DNA from: JACCWP01 sp963801045 | Lineage (GTDB): Bacteria > Actinomycetota > Actinomycetes > Propionibacteriales > Nocardioidaceae | Reading direction: 5' to 3' | Assembly (NCBI GenBank): GCA_963801045.1 | Contig: CAWDDC010000004.1 | Location: 1,550,001 to 1,614,000 of the forward strand | Length of the DNA stretch: 64,000 bases | Part shown: positions 53,392 through 61,733 of the stretch, piece by piece | Layout: the number at the start of each line of letters is the position of its first letter | How positions within the stretch are numbered: the first letter of the stretch is position 1 | Notes under the pieces: generated by a model | The model's input: the letters and a program-made list of their open reading frames with translations, nothing else | What the model was told of the DNA's origin: nothing | Databases searched by the model: none | Program-made: the position numbers and the translations under genes

Positions 53392-54180
53392 ATGACGAGG
53401 CGGTGGGGGGACGCGCAGGTGGGGGAGCTGTTGGCGTCGGCGCCGAAGCTCGGAGCGAGCACCCGGCCACCCGCCCACGTGCGGATCGAGCAGTGGCTCG
53501 CCGGGCTGATCGGTCACGGCCACCTGGTGCCCGGCGACCGGTTGCCCCCGGAACAGCGGCTGGCAGCCGCGCTGGGCGTGAGCCGGATGACGCTGCGCCA
53601 AGCCCTGGCCGGCATGGAGTCGCGCGGCGTGATCGTCCGGGTGCCGGGACGTACCGGCGGCACGTTCGTCATCGAGCCGCGGATCGAGTGCGACCTGACC
53701 GGGCTGGTGAGCTTCACCGAGCAGGTCCGCCGGGCCAACAAGCGGCCCGGCGCCCGCCTCGTCGGCGCCGAGACGCGGCGCGCCACCCGGGCGGAGGGCA
53801 GGGCACTCGGCCTGGGGGCCGGAGGCCAGGTGCACGAGGTGGTGCGGGTGCGGTCGGCCAACCGGCAGCCGCTGGCGCTCGAGCAGGCCTGCCTGCCGGC
53901 CGACCTGTTCCCCGGCCTGCTCGAACGGCGCTTCACCGGCTCCCTCTACCGGCTGATGAGCGACGGCTACGGCCTGCTGCCGCACACCGCGACCGAGGTG
54001 CTGGAGCCGGTCATCGCCGGTCCGTACGAGGCCGGGCTGCTCGAGGTACCCGAGGGGTCTCCGCTGATCGTGATCGTGCGGACGGCCTACACGACGGCAG
54101 GACGCGCAGTCGAGTACTCCCGGGACACGTTCCGGTCCGACCGCACCCGGATCGTGGTGCGGGCGGGGCTGGACTCCTAG
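53392..54180 (+). CDS. GntR-family (HutC type, UTRA domain) transcriptional regulator
   Basis: A 262-residue regulator: a winged helix-turn-helix at about 27-95 (LPPEQRLAAALGVSRMTLRQALAGMESRG) and a UTRA ligand-binding domain at about 100-262 (PGARLVGAETRRATRAEG ... EYSRDTFRSDR). It is convergent with the dehydrogenase gene, the two stops sharing CTAG at 54177-54180. It probably controls the amine-degradation genes; a GTGTACAC box in front of the permease at 57730-59304 matches the HutC-type operator. Confidence 0.9.
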   Translation: MTRRWGDAQVGELLASAPKLGASTRPPAHVRIEQWLAGLIGHGHLVPGDRLPPEQRLAAALGVSRMTLRQALAGMESRGVIVRVPGRTGGTFVIEPRIECDLTGLVSFTEQVRRANKRPGARLVGAETRRATRAEGRALGLGAGGQVHEVVRVRSANRQPLALEQACLPADLFPGLLERRFTGSLYRLMSDGYGLLPHTATEVLEPVIAGPYEAGLLEVPEGSPLIVIVRTAYTTAGRAVEYSRDTFRSDRTRIVVRAGLDS

Positions 54181-56681
54181 TCCGCCGGCTCCTCGCCGGT
54201 GTCGAGGCGTACCCGGGCGTTCTTGGGGTCGAACAGCGGTTCCCGCACCACCTGGCCGCCGACCCACTCGCCGAACACGTCGACGCTGACCGCGGCGCCG
54301 GGCTTGGAGTCCGCCGCCGGGAGGTAGGCGTAGGCAATGGACTTCCCGACGGTGTATCCGTAGCCGCCCGACGTGACCCGGCCGGCGACGGGCCCGCCGT
54401 CCCCGAGCCGCACCGGCTCGCTGCCCAGCGCCACCACGCGCGGGTCGTCGAGCACCAGGCAGCGCAACCGTTGCGCGGTCCCGTCCTGCCGGCCACGCTC
54501 CCGGGCCTCGAGCAGCGCGTCGCGGCCGAGGAACCCACCCGGCTTGTCCACCGCCACGCAGAAGCCGAGCCCCGCCTCGTACGGGGTGGTCTCGGGGGTG
54601 ACGTCGGTGCTCCACGCCCGGTACCCCTTCTCCAGCCGCAGGCTGTCGATCGCGCGGTAGCCCGCCGCGACCATGCCGACGTCGCGGCCCGCGCTCCACA
54701 GCGACCGCCACAGCGCCAGCCCGTACTCGCTGGGCGCGTACAGCTCCCAGCCCAGCTCGCCGGTGTACGTCACCCGGAGCGCCCGCACCGGTACGTCGCC
54801 GATGGTGATCAGCCGGCTGGTGAGGAACGGGAACGCCGCGTTGGACAGGTCGGCGGGCGTGAGCCGGGACAGCACCTCGCGGCTGCGCGGTCCCCACAAC
54901 CCGTAGCAGGCGTACTGGCCGGTGACGTCGGCGATGCGCACGTCCGCCCTGCGCCGGCGGGCCTGGCGGCGCAGCCAGTCGAGGTCGTGCGCCCCGAACG
55001 CGGTGCCGGTGACCACGAGGAACGCGGCCCGGCCGGTGCGGGTGACGGTGACGTCGGCCTCGATGCCGCCACGGGAGTTGAGCGCCTGGGTGTACGTCAC
55101 GGCGCCCACGTCGCGGGCCACCTGGTTGTCGCAGACCCACTCGAGCAGCGCGGCGGCGTCGCCCCCGGTCACCTCGATCTTCGCGAACGACGACTCGTCG
55201 AACAGCCCGGCCGCCGACCGGGTGCCGAGGTGCTCGGCACCCGTCGCCGGTGACCAGAGCCGGCCGGCCCATCCCCGCGGGCGCAGCGACGTGTCACCGG
55301 CCGCCTCGTTGGACCGGTAGTGCGTCACCCGCTCCCAGCCGGCCTTCTCGCCGAAGACCGCGCGGTGGTCCTGGTGCCAGGAGTACGCCGACGGCGTCCG
55401 CAGCGGTCGGCCCGCGGAGCGCTCGTGCGACGGGTAGGTGATGTCGTAGTAGGTCTGGTAGGTCTCCATGGTCCGCGCGAGCGTGTACGAGGGGGAGCGG
55501 AAGTGCGGGCCGAAGCGACGGATGTCCATGTGCCACACGTCCATGCCGGGCTCGCCCTCGATCACCCACTCGGCCATCACCCGGCCGATGCCGCCGGCAC
55601 CCGCGATCCCGTGCGCGCAGAAGCCCGCGGCGACGAAGAAGCCGTCGACCTCGGTCTCGCCGAGGCAGAACTCGTTGTCGGGTGTGAACGCCTCCGGCCC
55701 GTTGACCATCGAGCGGATCCCTACGTCGGCCATCGCGGGCACGCGCTGCTGGCTGTTGTCGGTGATCTCCTCCAGCCGGTCCCAGCTCTCCGGCAGCAGC
55801 CGGCCGTTGAAGTCGGCCGGGACGGCGTCGTACGACGTCGCCGTGGTGCAGAACGGCTCGCCCTGTCGCTCGTAGCCGCCCATCACCAGCCCGTCGACCT
55901 CCTGGCGGTAGTAGACGAGCAGGTCGGGGTCGCGCAGCGTCGGCAGCGGCTTCTCCCGCGGCTCCAGGAACGCTTCGGTCACGAGGAACTGGTGCGACAT
56001 CGGCACCAGCGGCACCCGGACACCGACCATGCGGGCGATCTCGGCCGCGAAGATCCCGCCGGCGTCGACGACGACCTCGCACTCGACGTCGCCCCGATCG
56101 GTGCGCACCCCGGTGACGCGCCCGCGCTCGGTGTCGATCCCCGTCACCCGGGTGTGCGTGGCCACCTGCACGCCCTGTCGTCTGGCGAGCGTGGCCAGCG
56201 CGTGGCACAGCTGGGACGGGTCGACCCAGCCGTCCGAGGCGAGGTAGGCGGCGCCGGCGACGCCGTCGGTCTCCATCAGCGGGAACATCTGTTGCGCGTC
56301 GTCCGCGCCGATCTCCTCCAGCGGGAGGTCGAATGTCCGCGCCCACGCGATCTGGCGGCGGATCTCCTCCATCCGCTCCGTCGACGAGGCCAGCCGGATG
56401 CCGCCGGCCTCGACCCAGCCCGGTGCGACGTCGGTCTCCTGGAGCCGCCGGTAGAGCTCGACCGAGTAGGTGTTCATCCGGGTCAGGGTCGGATCGGCGC
56501 GGAGCTGTCCGACCAGCCCGGCGGAGTGGAAGGTCGATCCGCTGGTCAGCTCGTCGCGCTCGACCAGCAGCACGTCGGTCTCGCCCCGCTCGGCGAGGTG
56601 GTAGGCGATGCTCGCCCCGCCCACCCCGCCACCGACCACGACGACCCGGGCTCGCTTCGGCAGATCCTTCTCGCTGGGCAC
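54177..56681 (-). CDS. sarcosine/dimethylglycine dehydrogenase-like FAD protein fused to an aminomethyltransferase
   Basis: An 834-residue two-part enzyme. Residues about 11-390 are a DAO-type FAD oxidoreductase with VVGGGVGG near the N-terminus and STFHSAGL around His52, the place of the covalently bound flavin in dimethylglycine enzymes. Residues about 440-830 are GcvT-like folate-binding domains (RSAAGLFDESSFAKIEVTG ... GLGFCVAVDKPGGFLGRDALL in two parts). Such enzymes demethylate sarcosine, dimethylglycine or related amines, passing the carbon to tetrahydrofolate. The exact substrate is not certain. ATG 56681 lies close to the divergent kinase-like gene. Confidence 0.88.
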   Translation of the reverse strand: MPSEKDLPKRARVVVVGGGVGGASIAYHLAERGETDVLLVERDELTSGSTFHSAGLVGQLRADPTLTRMNTYSVELYRRLQETDVAPGWVEAGGIRLASSTERMEEIRRQIAWARTFDLPLEEIGADDAQQMFPLMETDGVAGAAYLASDGWVDPSQLCHALATLARRQGVQVATHTRVTGIDTERGRVTGVRTDRGDVECEVVVDAGGIFAAEIARMVGVRVPLVPMSHQFLVTEAFLEPREKPLPTLRDPDLLVYYRQEVDGLVMGGYERQGEPFCTTATSYDAVPADFNGRLLPESWDRLEEITDNSQQRVPAMADVGIRSMVNGPEAFTPDNEFCLGETEVDGFFVAAGFCAHGIAGAGGIGRVMAEWVIEGEPGMDVWHMDIRRFGPHFRSPSYTLARTMETYQTYYDITYPSHERSAGRPLRTPSAYSWHQDHRAVFGEKAGWERVTHYRSNEAAGDTSLRPRGWAGRLWSPATGAEHLGTRSAAGLFDESSFAKIEVTGGDAAALLEWVCDNQVARDVGAVTYTQALNSRGGIEADVTVTRTGRAAFLVVTGTAFGAHDLDWLRRQARRRRADVRIADVTGQYACYGLWGPRSREVLSRLTPADLSNAAFPFLTSRLITIGDVPVRALRVTYTGELGWELYAPSEYGLALWRSLWSAGRDVGMVAAGYRAIDSLRLEKGYRAWSTDVTPETTPYEAGLGFCVAVDKPGGFLGRDALLEARERGRQDGTAQRLRCLVLDDPRVVALGSEPVRLGDGGPVAGRVTSGGYGYTVGKSIAYAYLPAADSKPGAAVSVDVFGEWVGGQVVREPLFDPKNARVRLDTGEEPAD

Positions 56682-56691
56682 GCGGTCACAC

Positions 56692-56697
56692 TAGATT
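56692..56697 (+). promoter_or_regulatory. putative -10 element for a leaderless choline/ethanolamine-kinase-like mRNA
   Basis: TAGATT followed by 7 nt and GTG 56705. It lies in the 23-bp gap to the divergent dehydrogenase gene. Confidence 0.45.
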
Positions 56698-56704
56698 GCC
56701 GAGG

Positions 56705-57637
56705 GTGTCCGAGGCCGCCGTTCCCGACTCTGTCCGGGCCCGGCTCGACGAGGCCCTCGACGCCATGCCCTCCACCACCGGTCGCCACCGCACCGTCGAG
56801 CCGCTCGAGGGCGGCCTGACCAACTTCAACTTCAAGGTGTCGATGGACGAGCAGACGGTGGTCGTGCGCCTGTCCAGCCTCGACGGCGACCTGCTGTCGA
56901 TCGACCGGGCGGCCGAGCACACCAACTCTGGCCACGCCGCGACCGCGGGCGCCGCGCCGGCGGTGGTCGACTACCTGCCCGGGCGCGGCGTCCTCGTGGT
57001 GGAGTGGGTCGAGGGGCGTACGTACGGGCCCGACGACCTGCGCGACGCCGAGCGGCTCCACCGGGTCGCCGCCGCCTGCCGGCTGCTGCACGCCGCGCCA
57101 CGGTTCACCGGCGACTTCGACATGGTGCAGATCCAGCGGCGCTACCTGTCCATCGTCACCGAGCGCGGTTTCCGGCTGCCCGACCGCTACCTCGAGTTCA
57201 TGCCGGCCGTCGACCGGATCGCTGCGGCGCTGGCTGTCCGTCAGGAGGCCACCGTGCCCTGCAACAACGACCTCCTCGCCGCCAACTTCATCGACGACGG
57301 CGAGCGGGTCTGGATCATCGACTACGAGTACTCCGGAAACAACGACGCCTGCTTCGAGCTGGGCAACATCTGGAGCGAGTCCACCCTCGACCTCGAGCAC
57401 CTCACCGAGCTCGTCGACGCTTACTACGGCGAGCACCGCGACGACAAGATCGCCCGGGCCCGGCTGCTCGGGTTGATGTCCAAGTACGGCTGGACCCTGT
57501 GGGCGTCCATCCAGGACGCCGTCAGCCCGATCGACTTCGACTTCTGGGCGTGGGGGATGGAGAAGTACGAGCGGGCCGTGACGGAGTTCGAGCACGCCGA
57601 CTTCGACGACCTGCTCGGCCGCACCGCTGGTCGCTGA
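56705..57637 (+). CDS. choline/ethanolamine kinase-like phosphotransferase
   Basis: A 310-residue protein of the aminoglycoside/choline kinase fold: nucleotide-binding LEGGLTNFNFKV (35-46), catalytic-loop CNNDLLAANF (186-195) and metal-binding IIDYEYSGNN (204-213). The usual HxD of the catalytic loop reads N187-N-D189, so the His is replaced while Asp189 is kept. It may phosphorylate choline, ethanolamine or another amino alcohol; the neighbours (ethanolamine permease, GlnA4-like ligase) support this. GTG 56705 has no ribosome-binding site but sits at a predicted transcription start. Confidence 0.82.
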   Translation: MSEAAVPDSVRARLDEALDAMPSTTGRHRTVEPLEGGLTNFNFKVSMDEQTVVVRLSSLDGDLLSIDRAAEHTNSGHAATAGAAPAVVDYLPGRGVLVVEWVEGRTYGPDDLRDAERLHRVAAACRLLHAAPRFTGDFDMVQIQRRYLSIVTERGFRLPDRYLEFMPAVDRIAAALAVRQEATVPCNNDLLAANFIDDGERVWIIDYEYSGNNDACFELGNIWSESTLDLEHLTELVDAYYGEHRDDKIARARLLGLMSKYGWTLWASIQDAVSPIDFDFWAWGMEKYERAVTEFEHADFDDLLGRTAGR

Positions 57638-57650
57638 CCACTGACCCCGT

Positions 57651-57707
57651 CCAGTGGCGCGAAAACGGCCTGCCCGGTGCCGAGACGGACCACCTATGCG
57701 CCACTGG
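57651..57707 (+). repeat. 57-bp element with 10-bp inverted ends between convergent genes
   Basis: CCAGTGGCGC (57651-57660) and GCGCCACTGG (57698-57707) are a perfect 10-bp inverted repeat separated by 37 nt. They lie 13 bp after the kinase-like gene and 22 bp before the end of the permease gene. It could be a terminator for both genes or a small repetitive element. Confidence 0.6.
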
Positions 57708-57729
57708 AGGGGCGGGTGCGGCGTACTGA

Positions 57730-59304
57730 TCAGTCGTCGGCGTCGAACGCCTTCACCACGGCCTCGTCGATGGTGTGCTTCGGACCCGTGAACCAGTGCT
57801 TGGCCGACAGCTCCCACCAGATCGTGATCCCGATCAGCACACCGAACGTCACGATCGGGGCGTAGTTGACCGCCGTCCAGGTGAACTCCTCGTTGCCTGG
57901 CCACCCCGCGGGGGTGGTGGGCAGGATGAAGTAGACCGAGATGATGGCGATCTCGATGACCGACACCCAGCACATCCACTTGTACTTCGCGCCGAGCGTC
58001 CACGGGCCGGGCTCGAAGCTGTCACCCATCCGCAGCCGCTGCCAGATCGGGATCGCGAAGGCGACGTAGAGGCCGATGACGCCGATGGACACGACCGCGT
58101 AGAACGCGGTGGGTGCACCCGACGGGGACTTGTACAACGCGGGCAGGGTGAGCAGCACGGCCACCACCGCCCCGAACAGCACGGCGTTCCTCGGCACCCG
58201 CTTGACGTCGACCTTGCGCCAGATGCTCGATCCCGGGATGGCGCCGTCGCGGCTGAAGGCGAAGGTCATCCGCGAGCAACTGGTCATGCAGGACATCGTG
58301 CAGAAGAACTGGCCGATGGTGGAGATGATGAAGACGGCGCCTGCCCACTTGTTGGTGAGTGCGGTCTCGAAGATCGCGCCGACGAACCCCGCCTGCTCGT
58401 TGACCGCCTCGACGTCGTTTGCGGCGAACAGGAACGCGAGCAGCAGGATCCAACCACCGATGGCCGAGTAGAAGATCGACTGCCAGATCCCTCTGGCCGC
58501 TCCGGTCGACGCCTCGGTGGTCTCCTCGGACAGGTGCGCGCACGCGTCGAACCCGGTGATCGTGTACTGGGTGAGCAGGAAGCCCAGTGGCAGCACCGCC
58601 AGCCAGAACGTGATGCCACCGGTGGTCCCGTCACCGAAGCCGGAGTTGTTGAACCGCTCCGTGAAGACGAAGCTCGCGCTCTGGTGCTCGTCGGGCACCA
58701 GCACGACGATGAGAACGACGACAGCGGCGCCGACGACGTGCCACCACACCGAGATGTTGTTCATGATCGCCATCAGGTGACTGCTGAAGATGTTCGCCAA
58801 CGTGACCAGCACCATCACCAGCACGAACAGGGCGAAGTACTGCTTGAGCGGGTCACCACCGAAGGTGTCGTACCAGCCTGGCCACAGGTAACCGCCCAGG
58901 CTGATGGAGAGGAACGTGGCGCAGCCGTAGGCGACGGTCGCCAGGATGGCGACCAGCCCGATGAGGTTGAGCCAGCCCGTGTAGAACCCGCTCCTGGCGC
59001 CGCCCATCTTCGCCGCCCACCAGTAGATGCCACCGGAGGTCGGGTAGGCCGACACCAGCTCGGACATGCAGAAACCGATGATCAGGATGAACAGGGAGAT
59101 GACCGGCCAGCCCCACGAGATCGCGACCGGACCACCGTTGTTCCACGCCTGGCCGAACGTCGTGAAGCAGCCAGCCAGGATCGAGATGATCGAGAACGAG
59201 ATGGCGAAGTTGGAGAAGCCGGACCAAGTCCGGTTCAGCTCTTGCTTGTACCCGAGCTCAGCTAGCTTCTTCTCATCGTCGCTGAGGTGACTGGTGTCGG
59301 CCAC
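57730..59304 (-). CDS. APC-superfamily amino acid/choline-type permease
   Basis: A 524-residue membrane transporter with about twelve TM segments. The N-terminus (LGYKQELNRTWSGFSNFAISFS) and SGGIYWWAAKMGG match the amino acid/choline transporter (ACT) family. The ligand is probably an amino acid, polyamine or quaternary amine taken up for the neighbouring catabolic genes. A GTGTACAC palindrome lies 84 bp upstream. It is convergent with the kinase-like gene. Confidence 0.9.
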   Translation of the reverse strand: MADTSHLSDDEKKLAELGYKQELNRTWSGFSNFAISFSIISILAGCFTTFGQAWNNGGPVAISWGWPVISLFILIIGFCMSELVSAYPTSGGIYWWAAKMGGARSGFYTGWLNLIGLVAILATVAYGCATFLSISLGGYLWPGWYDTFGGDPLKQYFALFVLVMVLVTLANIFSSHLMAIMNNISVWWHVVGAAVVVLIVVLVPDEHQSASFVFTERFNNSGFGDGTTGGITFWLAVLPLGFLLTQYTITGFDACAHLSEETTEASTGAARGIWQSIFYSAIGGWILLLAFLFAANDVEAVNEQAGFVGAIFETALTNKWAGAVFIISTIGQFFCTMSCMTSCSRMTFAFSRDGAIPGSSIWRKVDVKRVPRNAVLFGAVVAVLLTLPALYKSPSGAPTAFYAVVSIGVIGLYVAFAIPIWQRLRMGDSFEPGPWTLGAKYKWMCWVSVIEIAIISVYFILPTTPAGWPGNEEFTWTAVNYAPIVTFGVLIGITIWWELSAKHWFTGPKHTIDEAVVKAFDADD

Positions 59305-59387
59305 GAGGTGCCTCCAGGGTCGGTGTCCGTATCCCCACGCGGACAGTCAGCCGAACAGCCGCGGCGGTGCCGCGAGGCCAACCCTGT

Positions 59388-59395
59388 GTGTACAC
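59388..59395. promoter_or_regulatory. GTGTACAC box, HutC-type operator candidate
   Basis: A perfect 8-bp palindrome fitting the GTNTANAC operator of HutC-subfamily GntR regulators, in the 152-bp gap upstream of the APC permease. The GntR/UTRA protein at 53392-54180 is the natural candidate to bind it. Confidence 0.4.
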
Positions 59396-59456
59396 CTCGG
59401 GACCAGCTTGCCGCACGAATATCGCGTCGTGTCGCGCGGTGTTCACCCGTCCGTGA

Positions 59457-60899
59457 TCAGGACAGCTCGGACTCACCGGACGTAATGGCGTCGAATTCCT
59501 CCTCCGGCGCGACGCCGACCAGCCGGTGCCTGCTCCAGAACCAGAAGTACGCGATCGCGAGCACGAACAGGCCGAGGGTGATGAGCGCGGCAACGACGTC
59601 GACGAGGAACACGGCGACGAAAGCCGCGCACGCCAGGACCAGCGCGACGCCGGTCGTGGCCACACCTCCGGGCGTCCGGTAGGGCCGCTCGAGATCTGGT
59701 TCGCGACGGCGCAGCACGATGTGCGACAACGTCATCAGCACGTACGACGCCGACGCGCCGAACACCGCTATCTGGATCATCCGGTCCCCGGCCTGGGTCA
59801 CCGCCGCGAGCACGAAGCCGATGCTGCCGGGCACGATCAGCGCGACCCACGGGGTGTGCCGCTTGCCCGTGGTCGCCAGCACCCGCGGGAAGTAGCCGGC
59901 GCGGGACAGCGCGAACAGCTGGCGCGAGTAGGCGTAGATGATGGAGAAGAAGCTCGCCACCAAGCCGGCGAGACCCACGTAGTTGACGAAGTCGGACATC
60001 CAGGTGTCGCCGCCGTACGCCGCGCGCAGCGCCTGGGGGAGCGGGTTGTCGGACCCGGCGATCAGCTTGGCGCCCGCACCGCCGGGTGCGACCACCAGGA
60101 TCGCCGCTGCGAAGACCAGCAGCACGAGCATCGCGCCGATGATCCCGCGCGGCATGTCCTTGCGGGGGTCGCGTGCCTCCTCGGCCGCGAGTGGCACGCC
60201 CTCGACGGCGAGAAAGAACCAGATGCCGTAGACGAGCGCCGCGAGCACGCCCGCGTAGCCGTAGGGGAACATCTCGCTCGCCCCGGTCGCGTCCGTCGGT
60301 GCGATGACGAACAGGTTGTCCGCGTCGAACTTCGGCACCATGGCCACCACGAACACGACCAGCGCCACCGCGGCGACCGCCGTGATCACGAACATCACTC
60401 GCAGGGCCTCGCCCACGCCGCGCAGGTGGATGCCGACGAAGATGACGTACGCCGCCAGGTAGACCGGCCACGAGTTGGTCAGCCCGAACAACCCGAGCGC
60501 CTCCACGTAACCGCCGATGAAGATGACGATCGCGGCGGGGGCCACGGCGTACTCGATCAGGATCGCGGTGCCGGTGGCGAAGCCGCCGAGCGGCCCCAGT
60601 GCCCGCCGGGCGAAGCCGTAGCCTGCACCGGCCACCGGGATCGCCGACGACAGCTCGGCCAGCCCCAGGACCATGCAGGTGTACATCGTCGCCATCAGCA
60701 CGGTGGCCACCAGCAGGCCGCCCCAGCCGCCCTCGGCGATGCCGAAGTTCCAGCCGGCGAAGTCTCCCGAGATGACGTAGGCGACGCCGAGCCCGGCCAG
60801 CAGCACCCAGCCGACCGACCCGCTCTGCAGTGACTTGTGCTCGAGGTAGTCGTCGTCGACCTTGTCGTACTCGACTGCGCGGCGCCTGTTGTCGGGCAT
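59457..60899 (-). CDS. eat: ethanolamine permease
   Basis: A 480-residue APC-superfamily transporter with about twelve TM segments. The N-terminal YVISGDFAGWNFGIAEGGWGG motif is typical of ethanolamine permeases. It is followed on the same strand by the permease at 57730-59304 and preceded by the FCD regulator 13 bp away. Together with the GlnA4-like ligase and aldehyde dehydrogenase it points to ethanolamine use as a nitrogen source. Confidence 0.88.
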   Translation of the reverse strand: MPDNRRRAVEYDKVDDDYLEHKSLQSGSVGWVLLAGLGVAYVISGDFAGWNFGIAEGGWGGLLVATVLMATMYTCMVLGLAELSSAIPVAGAGYGFARRALGPLGGFATGTAILIEYAVAPAAIVIFIGGYVEALGLFGLTNSWPVYLAAYVIFVGIHLRGVGEALRVMFVITAVAAVALVVFVVAMVPKFDADNLFVIAPTDATGASEMFPYGYAGVLAALVYGIWFFLAVEGVPLAAEEARDPRKDMPRGIIGAMLVLLVFAAAILVVAPGGAGAKLIAGSDNPLPQALRAAYGGDTWMSDFVNYVGLAGLVASFFSIIYAYSRQLFALSRAGYFPRVLATTGKRHTPWVALIVPGSIGFVLAAVTQAGDRMIQIAVFGASASYVLMTLSHIVLRRREPDLERPYRTPGGVATTGVALVLACAAFVAVFLVDVVAALITLGLFVLAIAYFWFWSRHRLVGVAPEEEFDAITSGESELS

Positions 60900-60912
60900 G
60901 CCGCAGGCTCCC

Positions 60913-61647
60913 TCAGTCCAGGAAGGCCCGCAACAGGGCGGCCGTGCCCTCCACGTGCTCGGTCATCGCCCGCCGCGCCTTGGTGGGTCGCCGGGCCAGG
61001 ACGGCGTGGACGACGGCCTCGTGCTGCTCGTCGGAGTGGGTGATGTTCTGCCGCAGCAGCGGGATGGCGTCGAGCAGCTCGTTGATCCGGGTCCGGGCGT
61101 CGGCCACGGCGGCGGTGACCGTCGTCGAGCCGCTCAGCTCGGCGATCGCGAGGTGCAGGCGGGAGTCGGCCCGGCGGTAGTCCGCGAGCGGGGCACCGGT
61201 GGTCTGCGCCAGCATCTGCTCGAGGTGGGAGACCTCGGCGGGGTCGAGCCGGCGGCCGGCAGCGCACTCGGCCGCACCCACCTCGGCGACCTGCCGGAAG
61301 ATCAGCGCGTCGTCGAGGTGCCCCCCCAGTGCCCGCGCGAGCCGCCGCGGGTCACGGCGGCGTGCGGGGGCGGGTACGGCGAGCACGAAGGTCCCGCCGT
61401 AGCGACCGCGCCGGGACTCGACGAAACCCGCGCTCTGCAGCTCCCGGACCGCCTCCCGGACCGTGACCCGGCTGACGCCGAGCCGCCGGGACAGCTCCCG
61501 CTCGGTCGGCAGCTGCTCGTCGACTGCGACGACACCCAGCTTGATCATCGACAGCACCCGCTCGATCGTCTCCTCGAACGCGTTGCCCTCGCGCACCGGA
61601 CGCAGCAGGGCGTCGTGCGCGGTGGTGGCGAGGTCGGGGGCTGACAT
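60913..61647 (-). CDS. FadR/GntR-family (FCD domain) transcriptional regulator
   Basis: A 244-residue regulator with a winged helix-turn-helix at about 30-85 (LPTERELSRRLGVSRVTVREAVRELQSAG) and an all-helical FCD ligand-binding domain at about 100-235. It is divergent from the glnA4-like gene and co-directional with the ethanolamine permease. It probably senses a metabolite of the amine pathway and binds the palindromes in the 86-bp gap to glnA4. Confidence 0.92.
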   Translation of the reverse strand: MSAPDLATTAHDALLRPVREGNAFEETIERVLSMIKLGVVAVDEQLPTERELSRRLGVSRVTVREAVRELQSAGFVESRRGRYGGTFVLAVPAPARRRDPRRLARALGGHLDDALIFRQVAEVGAAECAAGRRLDPAEVSHLEQMLAQTTGAPLADYRRADSRLHLAIAELSGSTTVTAAVADARTRINELLDAIPLLRQNITHSDEQHEAVVHAVLARRPTKARRAMTEHVEGTAALLRAFLD

Positions 61648-61679
61648 TGACAGGAAGACTAGAGCGGTGCTTCAGTCCC

Positions 61680-61713
61680 GGCAATGGCACGTCTGCGGCC
61701 CATTGCCGCAGAC
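61680..61713. promoter_or_regulatory. overlapping inverted repeats, operator candidate for the FCD regulator
   Basis: GGCAATGG (61680-61687) pairs with CCATTGCC (61700-61707), centre spacing 20 bp. GTCTGCGG (61691-61698) pairs with CCGCAGAC (61706-61713) over a 7-bp gap. Both are perfect 8-bp repeats and they interlock. They lie between the divergent regulator and the glnA4-like gene. Confidence 0.55.
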
Positions 61714-61733
61714 CACGAGGGTGGGAGACCCGC

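Noticed and set aside
54177..54180. Overlap of the convergent GntR and dehydrogenase genes as a sequencing error
   Set aside because: Both proteins end at family-typical positions; the shared CTAG gives each strand its own TAG stop.
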